This document shows, one piece after another, positions 46,101 to 56,799 of a DNA stretch of 64,000 bases. Source of the DNA: Holothuria scabra. Lineage: Eukaryota; Echinodermata; Holothuroidea; Aspidochirotida; Holothuriidae. The position numbers were made by a program, and so were the translations under genes. The notes beneath the pieces were generated by a model. The model was not told the origin of the DNA, did not search any database, and saw only the letters and a program-made list of their open reading frames with translations. Location: contig CM074179.1 of assembly GCA_037179385.1 (NCBI GenBank), positions 73,765,219 through 73,829,218 of the forward strand, read 5' to 3'. Position 1 is the first letter of the stretch; each line of letters opens with the position of its first letter.

Positions 46101-49100
46101 AAAAATGACATTTCATGGAACGGAGACGAGTTCCGGAAAAAAAGCCTTGTCATGGGAGATTCGTTAGCTTGAATAGGCGGAGAGATTTAGTAGGTAACTT
46201 TCCTTTAAAGGTCTGCGGACTCAAAGTGGTGTACGTTTGCCTCAAACATGAGAAAGTTTGAAGTGAAAACTTTTTTTTAATTCTAACCATTATTTTCTTC
46301 AAACTCACGTCATGGGGGTTCAATCAGCTCCTACTTCACGCTCTTAGAAACGCTTATGCCTCATCCTCATTAGAAAGATAAACAACTCGTGTAACAATTA
46401 TTATTTTATGACGAATGTTTCAACATGGATTTTATACAGCTTTAAATTTTTTTTTTTATTTAAGCTGAGCTTTATATTGGAACGTTTAAAGCATGAATCA
46501 TACACCTGATCATTTGAAGCATAGCCCATAGGGGTCGTCTGAAATCCTAATTCATGGTCCTGGGATAAGCGTGTGCGTCGTCCTCATTAGAAAGAGCAAC
46601 AACATATATCACATTTTTATTGTGTCAGTGTGTGATAAATACAGCAGCTTGGGTTGAGACTACTTTGAACTTTTCGAGAGTAAATAACACAGCTTCATAC
46701 CGAGAGGTTTAATGCCTGAACCACATACCTGATAAAGTTTTAGCGACAAATGTAAATTTTTGTGAGACATCGGATGACATTACAGCAGTCCAGTACTTCA
46801 TTTTACCTGTACCTGGTAGTCTTGAAAGTAAACTGACACAGTCTCGCTTTAGAAACACCTCAGTTTGCATAGCTACTACTCCATCGCATTTTCCATCTGT
46901 GAACATAATTTGAAACACAAAAGTAACGGAAGTCGTTGTTAAAACAATATTGATTGACCAGCTGTGATGTGCTTGTATTTGAGAACAATTCAATTTGCAG
47001 TATTCCCCGGTTCAAATTCCAGTTGATCCCAGATAAACTGGGCTCAACTGGATTCAGTTGGGTTCCAGTTAGAACCTAGCTGAAAACCAGTTAAATCCAG
47101 TTGATCTAATATGGAATTTGGGCAAAACCAACTGGAACCAGTTGAACCCAGTTAAATTGGTCAACTGGGTTGAACTGGAATTTGAACCGGGGTTTACACT
47201 TACAACAAAGATTTTTTTTTTATTATTTGCATAGTTGACCGGATTTAATAGCGGCGAGAAGTGAGACGTCAAGGCCTTTTTAGGATGTAGTGGGTAATTA
47301 TGTAGAATCTGATACAGTCACTCTTTATGTCACAATATTAGCGACATTTGTTCTTTAATTAATATTTATTTTATATCCTAACAGCTCGACAGTGGGGTTA
47401 GGAATAGTCTTAAAATTGTAATGACATGGATATGACAAAGTTTGGCATTTAGTGTAAAAGAGATTAAAAACCTTGGTAAATAGCTGTTATTACCATAAAA
47501 ATTATTATTTTACAGGGTAAGTTTCAATTGAAGTACGATAGTTTGTGTATTTTTATTACAGCACTATCTCTTTCCCAAAGCTACAATTTCATGATTCTAA
47601 TCATCGTCTACCATTGGGTATGGAAAGTACTTCCGACAGCATGTTGTCAATCGTTCCGCATTCTTCGTATACTCGCCTGCAGTACATATGCAGAAGAAAC
47701 AAAATACAACGAAAAAAAAATAGTAAATGGGATGTTTGCACGAAAGCTGAGAATTGTACTACCAAAACTGTTTCGCCTAAATGTTTATGTCATTTAAAAA
47801 AAGAAAAAAACATTGTGCCCCATATCAATGCCGAGAGATAAGGACTGCATGATATATTAGAACAATGCAACAACACATGTAAAGATTCTATCTTAAAAGT
47901 CATATATCCTGTCTACATTTCTGTAGCTTATGAAGAAAAAGACTTTCCGTAGATTTCTTGAAATTGAGAAATATTGATGTAGTGTACACTACGAAAAGTA
48001 AATCTCAGTTTTCTGCTTATGTAGGTTAAATGATTAGTAGGCAACATCAAGAGTCGTAAGAAAAAAGAAACTTACCCTGGTTCATTCTTTTCCTGCTTTG
48101 ATCCTGAACAAGAAAAACGATTTACTATGTAGTTACCATTTTAAATTGAGATACGATAAAAAAAAAAAGTAACATTACCCTTGTTTGGTAGTATGTATTG
48201 TTATAAAAAATATTTCGTTCTTTTCAGAAGATATTGAGAAAAATATTTGCAAGAAGAAGAAGAAGAAGAAGAAGAAGAAGAAGAAGAAGAAGAAGAAGAA
48301 GAAGAAGAAGAAGAAGAAGAAGAAGAAGAAGAAGAAGAAGAAGAAGAAGAAGAAGAAGAAGAAGAAGAAGAAGAAGAAGAAGAAGAAGAAGAAGAAGAAG
48401 AAGAAGAAGAAGAAGAAGAAGAAGAAGAAGAAGAAGATGATTATGTATTAAGATGATTTTTTTAGTTCGGCATGTATGTGTATTAAGTGACACATCTTGG
48501 CTATATTTAACGTTCAAATGCAGTATTCTTCATGACATTTCAGTCTCTCTTTCTTAATGTTTTTTGTGTAATTAAGAAGTATGGCTTTCTGCACGATCCA
48601 CTATTCAAACATCAGTTATAACAGTATTAGACATGTGTAATGAACAAAATTTTCTTTCAGTAATCTGGAATACTCCAATTTGGTGAAAGGTGTATAAACA
48701 TGGTACTCTAATGGAATTTGAAAGCATTTAAACATGCGTTTCTCTAATCGACATAGAAAAATTTCTCACAGTAAACGTTTTTCAAAAGATTAACTGTGAA
48801 AGTAAAAAGTTTAAGTGGCTCATGTTGAGATAAGATATTCACATAATTCATTTAACCAGCTGTTCGGCAATAAGTTTCTAATTTCTTTTGCTCAATATTG
48901 AGGAAACTTTAAAATTAACCAAGTTCTATATTTTGCCCAAACATTTTGAACAGCTTTGTGTAAGTGTAGTTAAATAACGTAACAGCAATTGGTAGCATTT
49001 GAAGTACTTGTAAAAATAAGTGTCAGACGAAACACATACCTTTGTGAGTAATAAGCAATACTGCCAACACACTAACTATCAAGAACGCTGCTGGAAATAC

Positions 49101-52100
49101 TGTAGAAATGAGCCACATGATGTTGCTATTCTACAAGAGAAAAGCAGGACAAAAAGTTCACATGGAATCAAAATCTAATTAAATCATCATTGGCTGATCT
49201 TGGAAGTATAGTTGATTTAACATCCATTTAAACCAGACCAATATTTTTTTCAAACATTGAAGTCCGACAACTAAGGGGCTTAGTTATACAACAATTACAA
49301 CATATTCTGAAATTAATGCTGAGAAAATGCTATAAAACTACCGAAGGTGAAGTTTAATCATAGATAAAAATGACATCAAATGTCAATCTTTAAGGCCATT
49401 TGATAATTCCAAAGCAACAACTAATTGACACAACTCTTGAGCTTTGGAGTAGGAGAAAATTTGGAAAGGATGAATAACAAAAATTACGTACCGTATCGAT
49501 AACTTCAGTAGTGACGGAACGCCTGTAAAAAATATTTCCTTAATGTCATTATTAATCACAAACGTAGATAAATCTTTCTACTTGGCTAACGAGCACCCTT
49601 CTAAGAAAAAATTAACGCAGTATGTGGTAAAAATTGCAATCTAAAGGGAACGTGTTATGGCATCAGTTCCCTTTTTCTTCATATAAACAATCGATAAAAA
49701 GGAAAATATTACAAAATTAGCCTCAAAACGCAATGCCATTAAAAGCAACCAATAGTGTTGTATTCAGTCCGTATTACTATCGACAAGACATTTACTCGAC
49801 CATTTTGTCTCCGCCACAGCATCAAACTGCAAATGTTTCAGAATTCGCATGAATAATCGCTGTTATATCATGATCGTTAATTTTCGAAGAGTTCGATAAC
49901 GCGTATGACAAAGGAACACAATCTGCAAAGAAGCGTAGTTTCTTCGATTGCAAGTTAGCCCATGTTTGCAACACATTGGCTTTGAATGATTGGTCTGTTG
50001 TTTCAGCTTCCAACGTTGTTTATTTGTACGCAGCAGGCGTGTGCAAACGTTTGTAACAACGGACTAAATCAAGTTTGCTGTGGCAATGTACGGGGTTGCT
50101 GTGAAACAGATAAAGGTGTATATGTGGGCGGAATCTCTCCATTATCCCTCTCAATACCCTTCCCTTGTTAGGTTCATCTAGACAGACTCACATGTGTTTG
50201 AATAATATTGTAACAGGAGCCCATTGATAGCACTCGTATGATTGCATCGCTGTTTTGTTGATAAAAAGTCAATGCAAACTTAAATTGCTTTTTCATTCTT
50301 TTCAGTAACGAAGGCCTATAGGTCAATGCATAAAACTTTAAATAACTTCAAAAGTTAAAATACCACATACGACCAACCGAAATTCTTGGCCAGACCGAAT
50401 AACAGATGAGATAAGGTCACATTTGGAACCCAGAACATTTGCTCAACCTAGTACAAAGGGTTATCACTGAGAAACGATCCCATATAACGGACTATCATGC
50501 ATCGCATTATACTCTCTTCCCCAGTTTTGAGGTTTGAAAAAGGTAAGGGTTGACATATGATGAGAAATTGCAGTCGAGACATAGGCTGTCATGGCTGTGA
50601 AATTACTGTAATTGCGTATTTCGTCGTGCGTGTATTATTCTTGCTGCGTACGCTGTTTGGGGTTGTAGTGTGCCGAAACGTTGATATGGAATCATGTTGT
50701 TTGCTTCAACCCTTAAAACAAATTTGGCGTTCGCTCAAATTCAATTAGGGTGCATATTAATAGATATGTATATACAGGCTGTAGTAAGGAATAAATTCGT
50801 CATCCCTGTGGGGTTTTACAGATGAATTACAAATAAACAAGTTGTTGAATGTAAACTTATTTGCTAATGTTTGCATTATTTCATTCTCGTCAATAAAACA
50901 TCAAAACGATTAGTAAATTACACGTCTCCAACGGGGATAACTTCCGTCAGTACGCAAAATTGGGAATCTACAATTTCGGGTTTTGGGGATTTTTAGTACC
51001 CTAGAAAGGGGAAGAAGTGATACACATGGCCTTTCTAAATGTTTTAAAGAAATGATCGAACCTGTATGTGTTGATCACTCACCAAGGTCTTGAAAAGTGA
51101 TTTAATTACATGTTATCAAATTTGCTAAAAATTAGAACATGAAATCATAAGGCATTAAAAGTCGAGAAATAGGTGAGTAAATTTTTTGTCCGTTCTTCCT
51201 TTTTTCGGGAAAAAACTTACTGTTGCTTACGTATCATATCAGAAGCGACAAAACGAAAGAAATAATTAAAATTTACTTTTAACGACTTTTCAAACATCTT
51301 TTCAGGCAAATAATTATTCAAATCTTACTCTGGTGTTGAAGAAGACGACGCATCTGAAAATGAAAAAAATTTTTAGTTATATCAGTAACATGTATTTCTA
51401 TAAAGATGGGAACCATCAGGCAGAAAATTTCACTTCTCCAAACTATCTTACTTCCAAGTTCCAACCCGCCCCCCTTCAACTGTTTAAAAATCATCCATAT
51501 CTAAACAAGATCCCGGTCCATTGCTTCAGGACATAATCTGCTGAGATCGCAGTGCCTTTATGTGTAATCACAACATTTTCGTTGCAGAAAACGCAATATG
51601 AGCTTATTCTGCATGTTTATTTTTGATGCCAAGACAAAAAAAAAAAAAAAAAAAAAAAACACCAATTGATAAATTTTTTATATTCACTGGGAAATTGTAG
51701 CTCGGGATGTAGTTTTTTTCTGACCTTAAATTCAGAATCTTGGTGAAAATGGCTTAAATTTACAGTGTTATGTCAGAAAATAAATTTCTTTTTAATAAGG
51801 CCTACGCAGATTTAACAGTTTACATCAATTTATCTGCGGATGTCTCTCAAGCGTTACGATTGTTATAAATGTCATGGCTTTCTTGAGAAGTTTCTTATAA
51901 ATTGATAATTTACTTGGCATGTATCCCAGATAAGGAACTGGGGTAGTTTGTTGCTAGAAAAACACAAGAAAATTGTTTACTTGTTAGCAAATGGATAACA
52001 TTTTGAAAACGACAGTGGCGTAAAAAGCGCAATATTTTTTATAACTATACAGCAAGACTTGTGTCTGAACTAGATTTTATTTTATATATAGTTTCTTGAA

Positions 52101-53529
52101 CACAACGAAGTTCATAGTTCGGTAAAAATAGTTTTTTAAAAGTTTTCTTATCAAAAAGTAATTTCTGTTTTACCATTACAGTTTTTGCAAAACTTCTTAC
52201 TAACAAGCTTCATTAGGGAAAGGACGGATTCACTTCCGATAAGTTGTCCAAGGTTATTGCAAAAACGAAATCGTTCTTTAAAAAAGAAAAACATGCTTGG
52301 TGGAAATACGGTGTTAAAATGTAGTTACTCCATTATTTTTGGGAACCCAACATGAATCTTTGTAAACCCCATTGCCCACAGGCAATACCCCAATATCGAA
52401 ATGTAAAATTAGATGGGCACTCCATTCCCTAAGAGACTTCATGTCTTTGCATTTGTGATTTAAATCTCACGGATAGATGCAATTTGCCTTCTCCGGCCAC
52501 ACGAACACTGACACATTTTTACTTTACTAATCCAAATGATAATACCTAAAATGTGTAGCTGTCAATTAAAGACGACCCGTCACTCATTTCTCCCCGAATA
52601 AAACCAACCTTACTTTTATCATGAGACCAACTGCAATTGAACTTACCGAAAGTAAGTAAACTTATCCGAATCGCATGTTCTTTAATGTTGAACTGGGAAC
52701 CTCTGACGCACGTTATACTTTCATTCCCAATAAAGGTATAGTTTTTAATTTCAGTGACAAAATCCCAAGTGTCAAGCCTTTTGGAAGTTTGAAAGATGTT
52801 GGAAGAGTCAATCGTATTATTGTTAACAAGCCATGTCAGATGTACCCTTGTCCTTTCTCCGTCAGCATGGCAGGCCACTGTCATGCACTCTAGTTCGTTA
52901 ATGGTGAGCGTGAGATTTGTATTCGATGTGTAATTTGCATCATTGACTTTGACATAAAAGTGAGATTCAACTGAAATAGAATATTTTATGAAGTAGATAA
53001 GCCGATTTTTGTCTTAATGTGTTTTTGATTCTCTCTATGCAATACAACACAATAATCGATACTGAGTAAGAGTATTTTACATTTTTATATAAAGGTTTCA
53101 TATGAATTATTCGCAATATGGAGCATTTTATGAACTGCTGAACTTTAATTCGATCCTTAACTATTGATCATTGTAATTATACTTACCTTCATTCGCTATT
53201 TCCAATACATATTGTTTGTAGAGTATTCTTCCGCAGAAACAAGCGTAAGTACCTACATTAGATAGTTTCATGGATTGTATCCACACAGAAAAGTTTTCAG
53301 AATATATCCAGCTTCCGTTAGTGATGGGCATTTTGTTTAAAAAAACAGTTGTGTTATTGAATTTCCATTGTAGGTGTTCATGTAACTGACAGGTACACGC
53401 ACCAAATTTTACGCATTCGCCGGGTACTTTTTCAACTGTGGAATTACTGTCGTACAGCACACAATTCATGCTATCCGCCAGGCAAACTTGGCAAAAAGTA
53501 ATAAAAATAGAAATTTTAAAAAATATCAT
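40057..53529 (-). CDS. Receptor tyrosine kinase-like pseudokinase, two Ig domains
   Basis: This single-pass membrane receptor is assembled from 15 exons (listed separately): 1938 nt, 645 residues, with every splice phase agreeing. Order: signal peptide ([18 protein letters not shown]), Ig1, Ig2, a Ser/Thr-rich stalk, a TM helix, the juxtamembrane region, a kinase fold and a short tail. Fold markers kept: FVAKTLS (beta-3 Lys), [31 protein letters not shown] and EDRPTF. Catalytic markers lost: the third glycine of the Gly-rich loop (GTGKMK), the alpha-C Glu, HRD to HPG, the loop Asn to Lys (SRKVLL), and DFG to DFV. Phosphotransfer is therefore predicted to be absent. The role is presumably ligand binding with scaffolding or dimerisation with an active receptor. 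I could not assign a family. Upstream 5' UTR exons may exist: an acceptor-like TTTTCAG lies at 53639. Confidence 0.9.
40362..40464 (-). CDS. Receptor exon 14: kinase subdomain XI
   Basis: 103 nt between acceptor TTCTTTTAG and donor GTAATC. It reads [20 protein letters not shown] and then an amphipathic helix. The usual CW is SW; the RP(T)F motif is kept. This exon is deleted in copy A. Confidence 0.9.
43094..43190 (-). CDS. Receptor exon 13: kinase subdomain X
   Basis: 97 nt, acceptor GTTGTACAG, donor GTAAGT. It reads [16 protein letters not shown] and a Cys-rich [15 protein letters not shown]. It corresponds to the alpha-G region. Confidence 0.9.
43463..43574 (-). CDS. Receptor exon 12: kinase subdomains VIII-IX
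   Basis: 112 nt, donor GTAAGG. It reads [14 protein letters not shown] and then [22 protein letters not shown] replaces APE; the F-helix Asp and Trp are kept. Confidence 0.93.
44303..44422 (-). CDS. Receptor exon 11: degenerate catalytic loop and DFG region
   Basis: 120 nt in phase 0, acceptor TTGTCTTGAAG, donor GTAATG. It reads [20 protein letters not shown], then [17 protein letters not shown] has become HPG, the Asn that binds Mg has become Lys, and DFG has become DFV. The activation loop has no Tyr in the part seen. Absent from copy A. Confidence 0.93.
44670..44902 (-). CDS. Receptor exon 10: kinase beta-5 to alpha-E
   Basis: 233 nt, donor GTAATT. It reads [20 protein letters not shown] (hinge and alpha-D), a short charged insert, then [17 protein letters not shown] (alpha-E), leading directly to the HPG loop. 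The acceptor (TTTCGAGAG) has a weak pyrimidine tract but is the one that keeps phase. Absent from copy A. Confidence 0.85.
45904..46014 (-). CDS. Receptor exon 9: alpha-C and beta-4
   Basis: 111 nt, acceptor AAATTTTCAG, donor GTAACG. It reads [20 protein letters not shown] and [15 protein letters not shown]. No Glu stands where the alpha-C Glu should pair with the beta-3 Lys. Absent from copy A. Confidence 0.9.
46729..46896 (-). CDS. Receptor exon 8: kinase N-lobe beta-1 to beta-3
   Basis: 168 nt, acceptor ATGTTCACAG, donor GTATGT. It reads [14 protein letters not shown] (a Gly-rich loop with its third Gly lost) and [10 protein letters not shown] (beta-3 Lys kept). Confidence 0.9.
47005..47192. 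repeat. Intronic TIR element with AACTGG word
   Basis: Perfect 20-bp terminal inverted repeats (CCCCGGTTCAAATTCCAGTT and its reverse complement) bound a 188-bp element made largely of AACTGG/CCAGTT copies, about a dozen. It lies in the intron between receptor exons 7 and 8 and has no counterpart in copy A. Confidence 0.8.
47612..47676 (-). CDS. Receptor exon 7: juxtamembrane
   Basis: 65 nt, acceptor ATGTACTGCAG, donor GTAGAC. It encodes [20 protein letters not shown] and Asn. The Tyr in RVYEE is a plausible juxtamembrane phosphosite. Conserved in copy A (7170-7240). Confidence 0.85.
48076..48103 (-). CDS. Receptor exon 6: juxtamembrane micro-exon
   Basis: 28 nt, acceptor TTCTTGTTCAG, donor GTAAGT. 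It encodes SKQEKNEP flanked by split codons. Phase agreement on both sides supports it. Confidence 0.8.
48251..48437 (+). repeat. (GAA)n tract, about 62 units, inside a receptor intron
   Basis: 187 bp of pure GAA/AAG on the plus strand, so the receptor transcript carries (TTC)n between exons 5 and 6. The Glu/Arg/Lys frames over it are artefacts. Confidence 0.97.
49040..49130 (-). CDS. Receptor exon 5: transmembrane helix
   Basis: 91 nt, acceptor TTCTCTTGTAG, donor GTATGT. It encodes [20 protein letters not shown] and [10 protein letters not shown], a single hydrophobic helix followed by a basic residue at the cytoplasmic side. Confidence 0.93.
49492..49522 (-). CDS. Receptor exon 4: stalk micro-exon
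   Basis: 31 nt, acceptor TTTTTTACAG, donor GTACGT. It encodes [10 protein letters not shown]. It fits the phases of both neighbours. Confidence 0.8.
51329..51353 (-). CDS. Receptor exon 3: stalk micro-exon
   Basis: 25 nt, acceptor ATTTTCAG, donor GTAAGA. It encodes DASSSSTP, a Ser/Thr/Pro linker. Confidence 0.8.
51635..51659. repeat. Poly-A run in receptor intron 2
   Basis: About 25 As on the plus strand. No element attached to it was recognised. Confidence 0.6.
52647..52970 (-). CDS. Receptor exon 2: second Ig domain
   Basis: 324 nt, a symmetric phase 1-1 exon as is usual for Ig domains. Acceptor TTCTATTTCAG, donor GTAAGT. It reads [20 protein letters not shown], then [13 protein letters not shown]. 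Cys, Trp and Cys are in Ig spacing, and there are several N-glycosylation sequons. Confidence 0.93.
53187..53529 (-). CDS. Receptor exon 1: signal peptide and first Ig domain
   Basis: 343 nt from the chosen ATG to donor GTAAGT. I chose the internal Met because it begins a classic signal peptide ending CQVCLA; the frame is open further upstream to 53634. The Ig1 features are [14 protein letters not shown] and [10 protein letters not shown]. Confidence 0.88.
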
Positions 53530-53639
53530 GGTAAACACAACAAAAAACCTTTCTTTGACAACCTGTGTTAGATCGGTCTGTGTCAGATTGAGAAGTGTCC
53601 CATGAGATTTGTGGCTGAGGAAAAAAATGCTCAAAGACC

Positions 53640-56470
53640 CTGAAAATGAAAGAAGTGTGAACTTGCAGTTAGTACTTTCTTATTTGAGTTTTCTTTTTTT
53701 TTTTTTTGGCGCTGTTCAAATAAATCAATGGTTTCGTGCCACTTCTCGGCCTTTACATCAAGGTCAATATCCCCATTTGGTTGTGTACCGGTAATTAAGC
53801 GTCATGGGTTCAGTTGCCATGGCACGCTTGTCATAGATGTACATGGTCAGGAATGCTAGATTCGCCTAGACGAAAAAGATATCTTCACATTAAGTAGTTA
53901 ATGCATAGAGAAAGGATCCAAATGTAAACAAAGCAGTTTAAGGTTGAATACAGAGCATGGAAAGAAACTTGGGTTTGGAAAGCAAGACGAACAAACAGAA
54001 AATCAATGCAAAGCTCAATTTTGTTGAATCCTACTTTTATAGTATGTTTTTCACTAACGAAATGTGACATACAATTTATACCAATGCAACAAACTTCCAA
54101 ATATGACAATACCAAAAGCGATACCAGAATTTTTGAACGATGTCAACCCCAATTCTTCCGAATATAAGTCTACTCCTATCTAAAATTCTGAAAAACGAGG
54201 CAAGAGGTTCTTCGACTCCCCCGAAGGGTTCATCCTAACAAGAGAGAAAGATAAAGGAAGAGAGGGAGATAGAGTCCATTAATTTCTATCAGAGGTTAAC
54301 AAGTACATGTGTGGGTGGGCTAAAAAAACTTACAGGTGCTTAAAAATTACATAGTTTAAGTTCTTCTTACCGATAAGAACGAATTTTTTTATGAAATGTT
54401 TTATTGTGACATTTTTGAACAACACATTGTTACCCCGAATCTTACGCTTTCGAAGCAACGATATGACCGTGTTCGTCCAACAAAAGGATAATCGCTAACG
54501 ATTTTTTTTTAAAAAAAACGATGTGTTTCTGGCAAAGGAACATTCCAGGGTGTTTTGGATACTTTTGAGTTTAGATTTTCATAAATGCTTGTTTTCATAC
54601 ACTTATTCAATTTTTATACATATTTTTGTAGAAATGAGTAGTAGTTACACGTGTGGGTGTGTGTGTGGGGGGGGGGGGGGGCAAATCCTGCCAATTAAGA
54701 ATGAACCCTTACTTCTAATTTCACTTGTTCTGTTATAAAAATATTACAATCTGATGAAGTGGGACGTGACAAGCTATTCATGAAATTTATTTAAAAAAGA
54801 ATCAGCAAAAAATCTAAGGAATCTGATAGGTGGAATGAAACATTCTTCGATATCTTGCACTTCAATTACCATTTCATGTCTACAACGTAGAAGGTTTGAT
54901 AATATTCTCTCTAATAGCATATTAAAATAATTAGATAAGCAGGTAGAAAAATTTCAAAGGTAGGTATTTAACACACCATAAAAACAGCATGTTCGACCAA
55001 TGTTTTATATGATGCAAATTAACCCTTAGGTATAAAAGGCGTATGAGAAGTCTGAAAGTACAAGTAACGGCCTGCATTGTAACAGAAGTACATTGGTTAT
55101 TAGTTTCTCTAAAATGACCATTTGGTTACTGTTGCTTTTACATTCCTTTCTCTCTGCCTGTTCTTTTCTCATAGCCTAGGAAGGACGTTGAAGCACCCTT
55201 TAAACATATCTGACACAATGAGCGTTCACAACTGAGTAATCTATGGGGATATCAGATATTATTTACTACAAAAGCCTTTTTGTAATGCACGTAAGCACAA
55301 CGGCTTGTCAAGTGTGTGTAATATTTTACGCAGCGCCCAATAGTAGCCTTGATGGCTTGAATGAACGATCATTTAACGAGGCCTTATGCCACACGCCATC
55401 TTTGATATGATAAGGTGTCTTTTTTATTGTCAGAGACCATTACCTCGAGTATGAGGTGCCGTATTTGCTTAGTGTTACATAAGGGACGTATTTATTATTA
55501 GTATTTCATTTGATATGATTATGATACATTAAGTTAAACACGTTGCAAAATTAACTTGAGTGCCTCTACTTTCTGCTTTAGGACGGTTGGTCCCAAAGAA
55601 GACATGACCTTATAACCATATTCGTAGATCAATGTAGCATTAAATCTTTTTCGAAAGGTAAGTAGGGCCTACGAAGTTTTTGTCTTCTTCTCTTTCTGGA
55701 GAATTTGACAATATTTGCATATATTTTCGTTCAGTAAAGTGTACTTTTCCATAAAATCGAAATGGTAACACCACGTACAAAAAACTTTGATATTTTCATC
55801 AAATCAAGTAATTGTCAGGGATCTACCTCTCAATTCGTTGACAGACTTTCCTACTCAAAATTTATTTTGGTTTGTTTCTAGCCAACGCTTGACTACGCAA
55901 AAGTATACTTAGTTAAATATTGCGCATTCAAAAACCGTTTATTTTCAGTGTTCCTGTAAATAATTTGCGCAAAATACTCCTGTGGAGATTAACTGATTCT
56001 AAACTTAACTGAGGAATGATTTCCTAATAAAAGCTTTAACGCTCATACAACATACAAGGTTGAACTGTATACTAATAATATATTTAACTCAGTATAGTAG
56101 GTTGGACCTAGTACTTATACTACGTTTAAGAAGAACATCACTTAAAAAGGCACACATGATCTAAATTTGGACGACCGAGCTCAGAACTAAAGTTGCGTAG
56201 AACTGTACATAAAGTTTAAAGGTGTTACATACATGAAAACGTAGAACTTTCTTGACTGTTTTGGAAAGATGTAAAACTAATGTCTGGTCACTACTGCTAC
56301 AAGAGATAACACCGTGTATCGATTGTAAAAATGTTGTGCAATCAGGGCTTTGGGAACCTTATCATGGTGTTCCATGCTGCATAAAGTTATCTATCTGAGG
56401 AATAGCTTTTAAGATTTCCTTAAACTGCTCCTGGATGCATCAAATGGCGGTAAAAGAGAGTCGAAAGTGC
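53640..56470. other. Upstream of receptor; no gene identified
   Basis: It may contain the promoter and 5' UTR exons, which I cannot place. A G run lies at about 54667-54681. Short open frames lack motifs. Confidence 0.4.
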
Positions 56471-56477
56471 TCTGCAC

Positions 56478-56793
56478 CCTAAAAACAAAAGAGTGAATTT
56501 AGTCACTCTCTAACAGAGTGAAATGTGTCAATTCACTCTATACAAGTGGATATTCTCCCCAAAAAGAGTTACATTCACTCCAAAAAGAGAGGTCATTTAC
56601 TTTTGAAGAAGTGTCTCCAGGGATCGCTCTTTTTTAAAAGCTGTCCCTTTAGGTACTTCATCAAGTGTGAGACTTCGCTCTTTTGAAATGAATTTCACTT
56701 TTTTCTAGTGAAATCTCGCTCTTTTGGGTTGAACTTTATAACTTTCACTCTTTAAAGTGTACCAAATGAGTTTCAGAATCTTTTTGTCTTAGG
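56478..56793. repeat. Word-repeat element, CACTCT type
   Basis: About 315 bp with AGAGTGA/TCACTCT or CTCTTTT variants about fifteen times. The ends CCCTAAAAACAAAAG and, reversed, CCTAAGACAAAAAG are inverted-repeat related. It is the fourth element with the one-word design outside the TA-tract cluster. Confidence 0.6.
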
Positions 56794-56799
56794 AAATGT

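Larger units (their letters stand above)
36370..47700 (-). repeat. Segmental duplication, copy B (contains the intact gene's 3' half)
   Basis: Counterpart of 880-7260. It holds the juxtamembrane-to-tail exons of the intact receptor plus about 3.7 kb of 3' flank (36370-40056) that also matches copy A (880-3316). It contains the AACTGG word element at 47005-47192, absent from copy A, so that element was inserted after the duplication or lost from A. Confidence 0.8.

Noticed and set aside
48185..48517. Poly-Lys, poly-Arg, poly-Glu and poly-Leu open frames
   Set aside because: Artefacts of the second GAA tract, which lies in a receptor intron.
52675..52893. 72-codon plus-strand frame
   Set aside because: Antisense to the second Ig exon.
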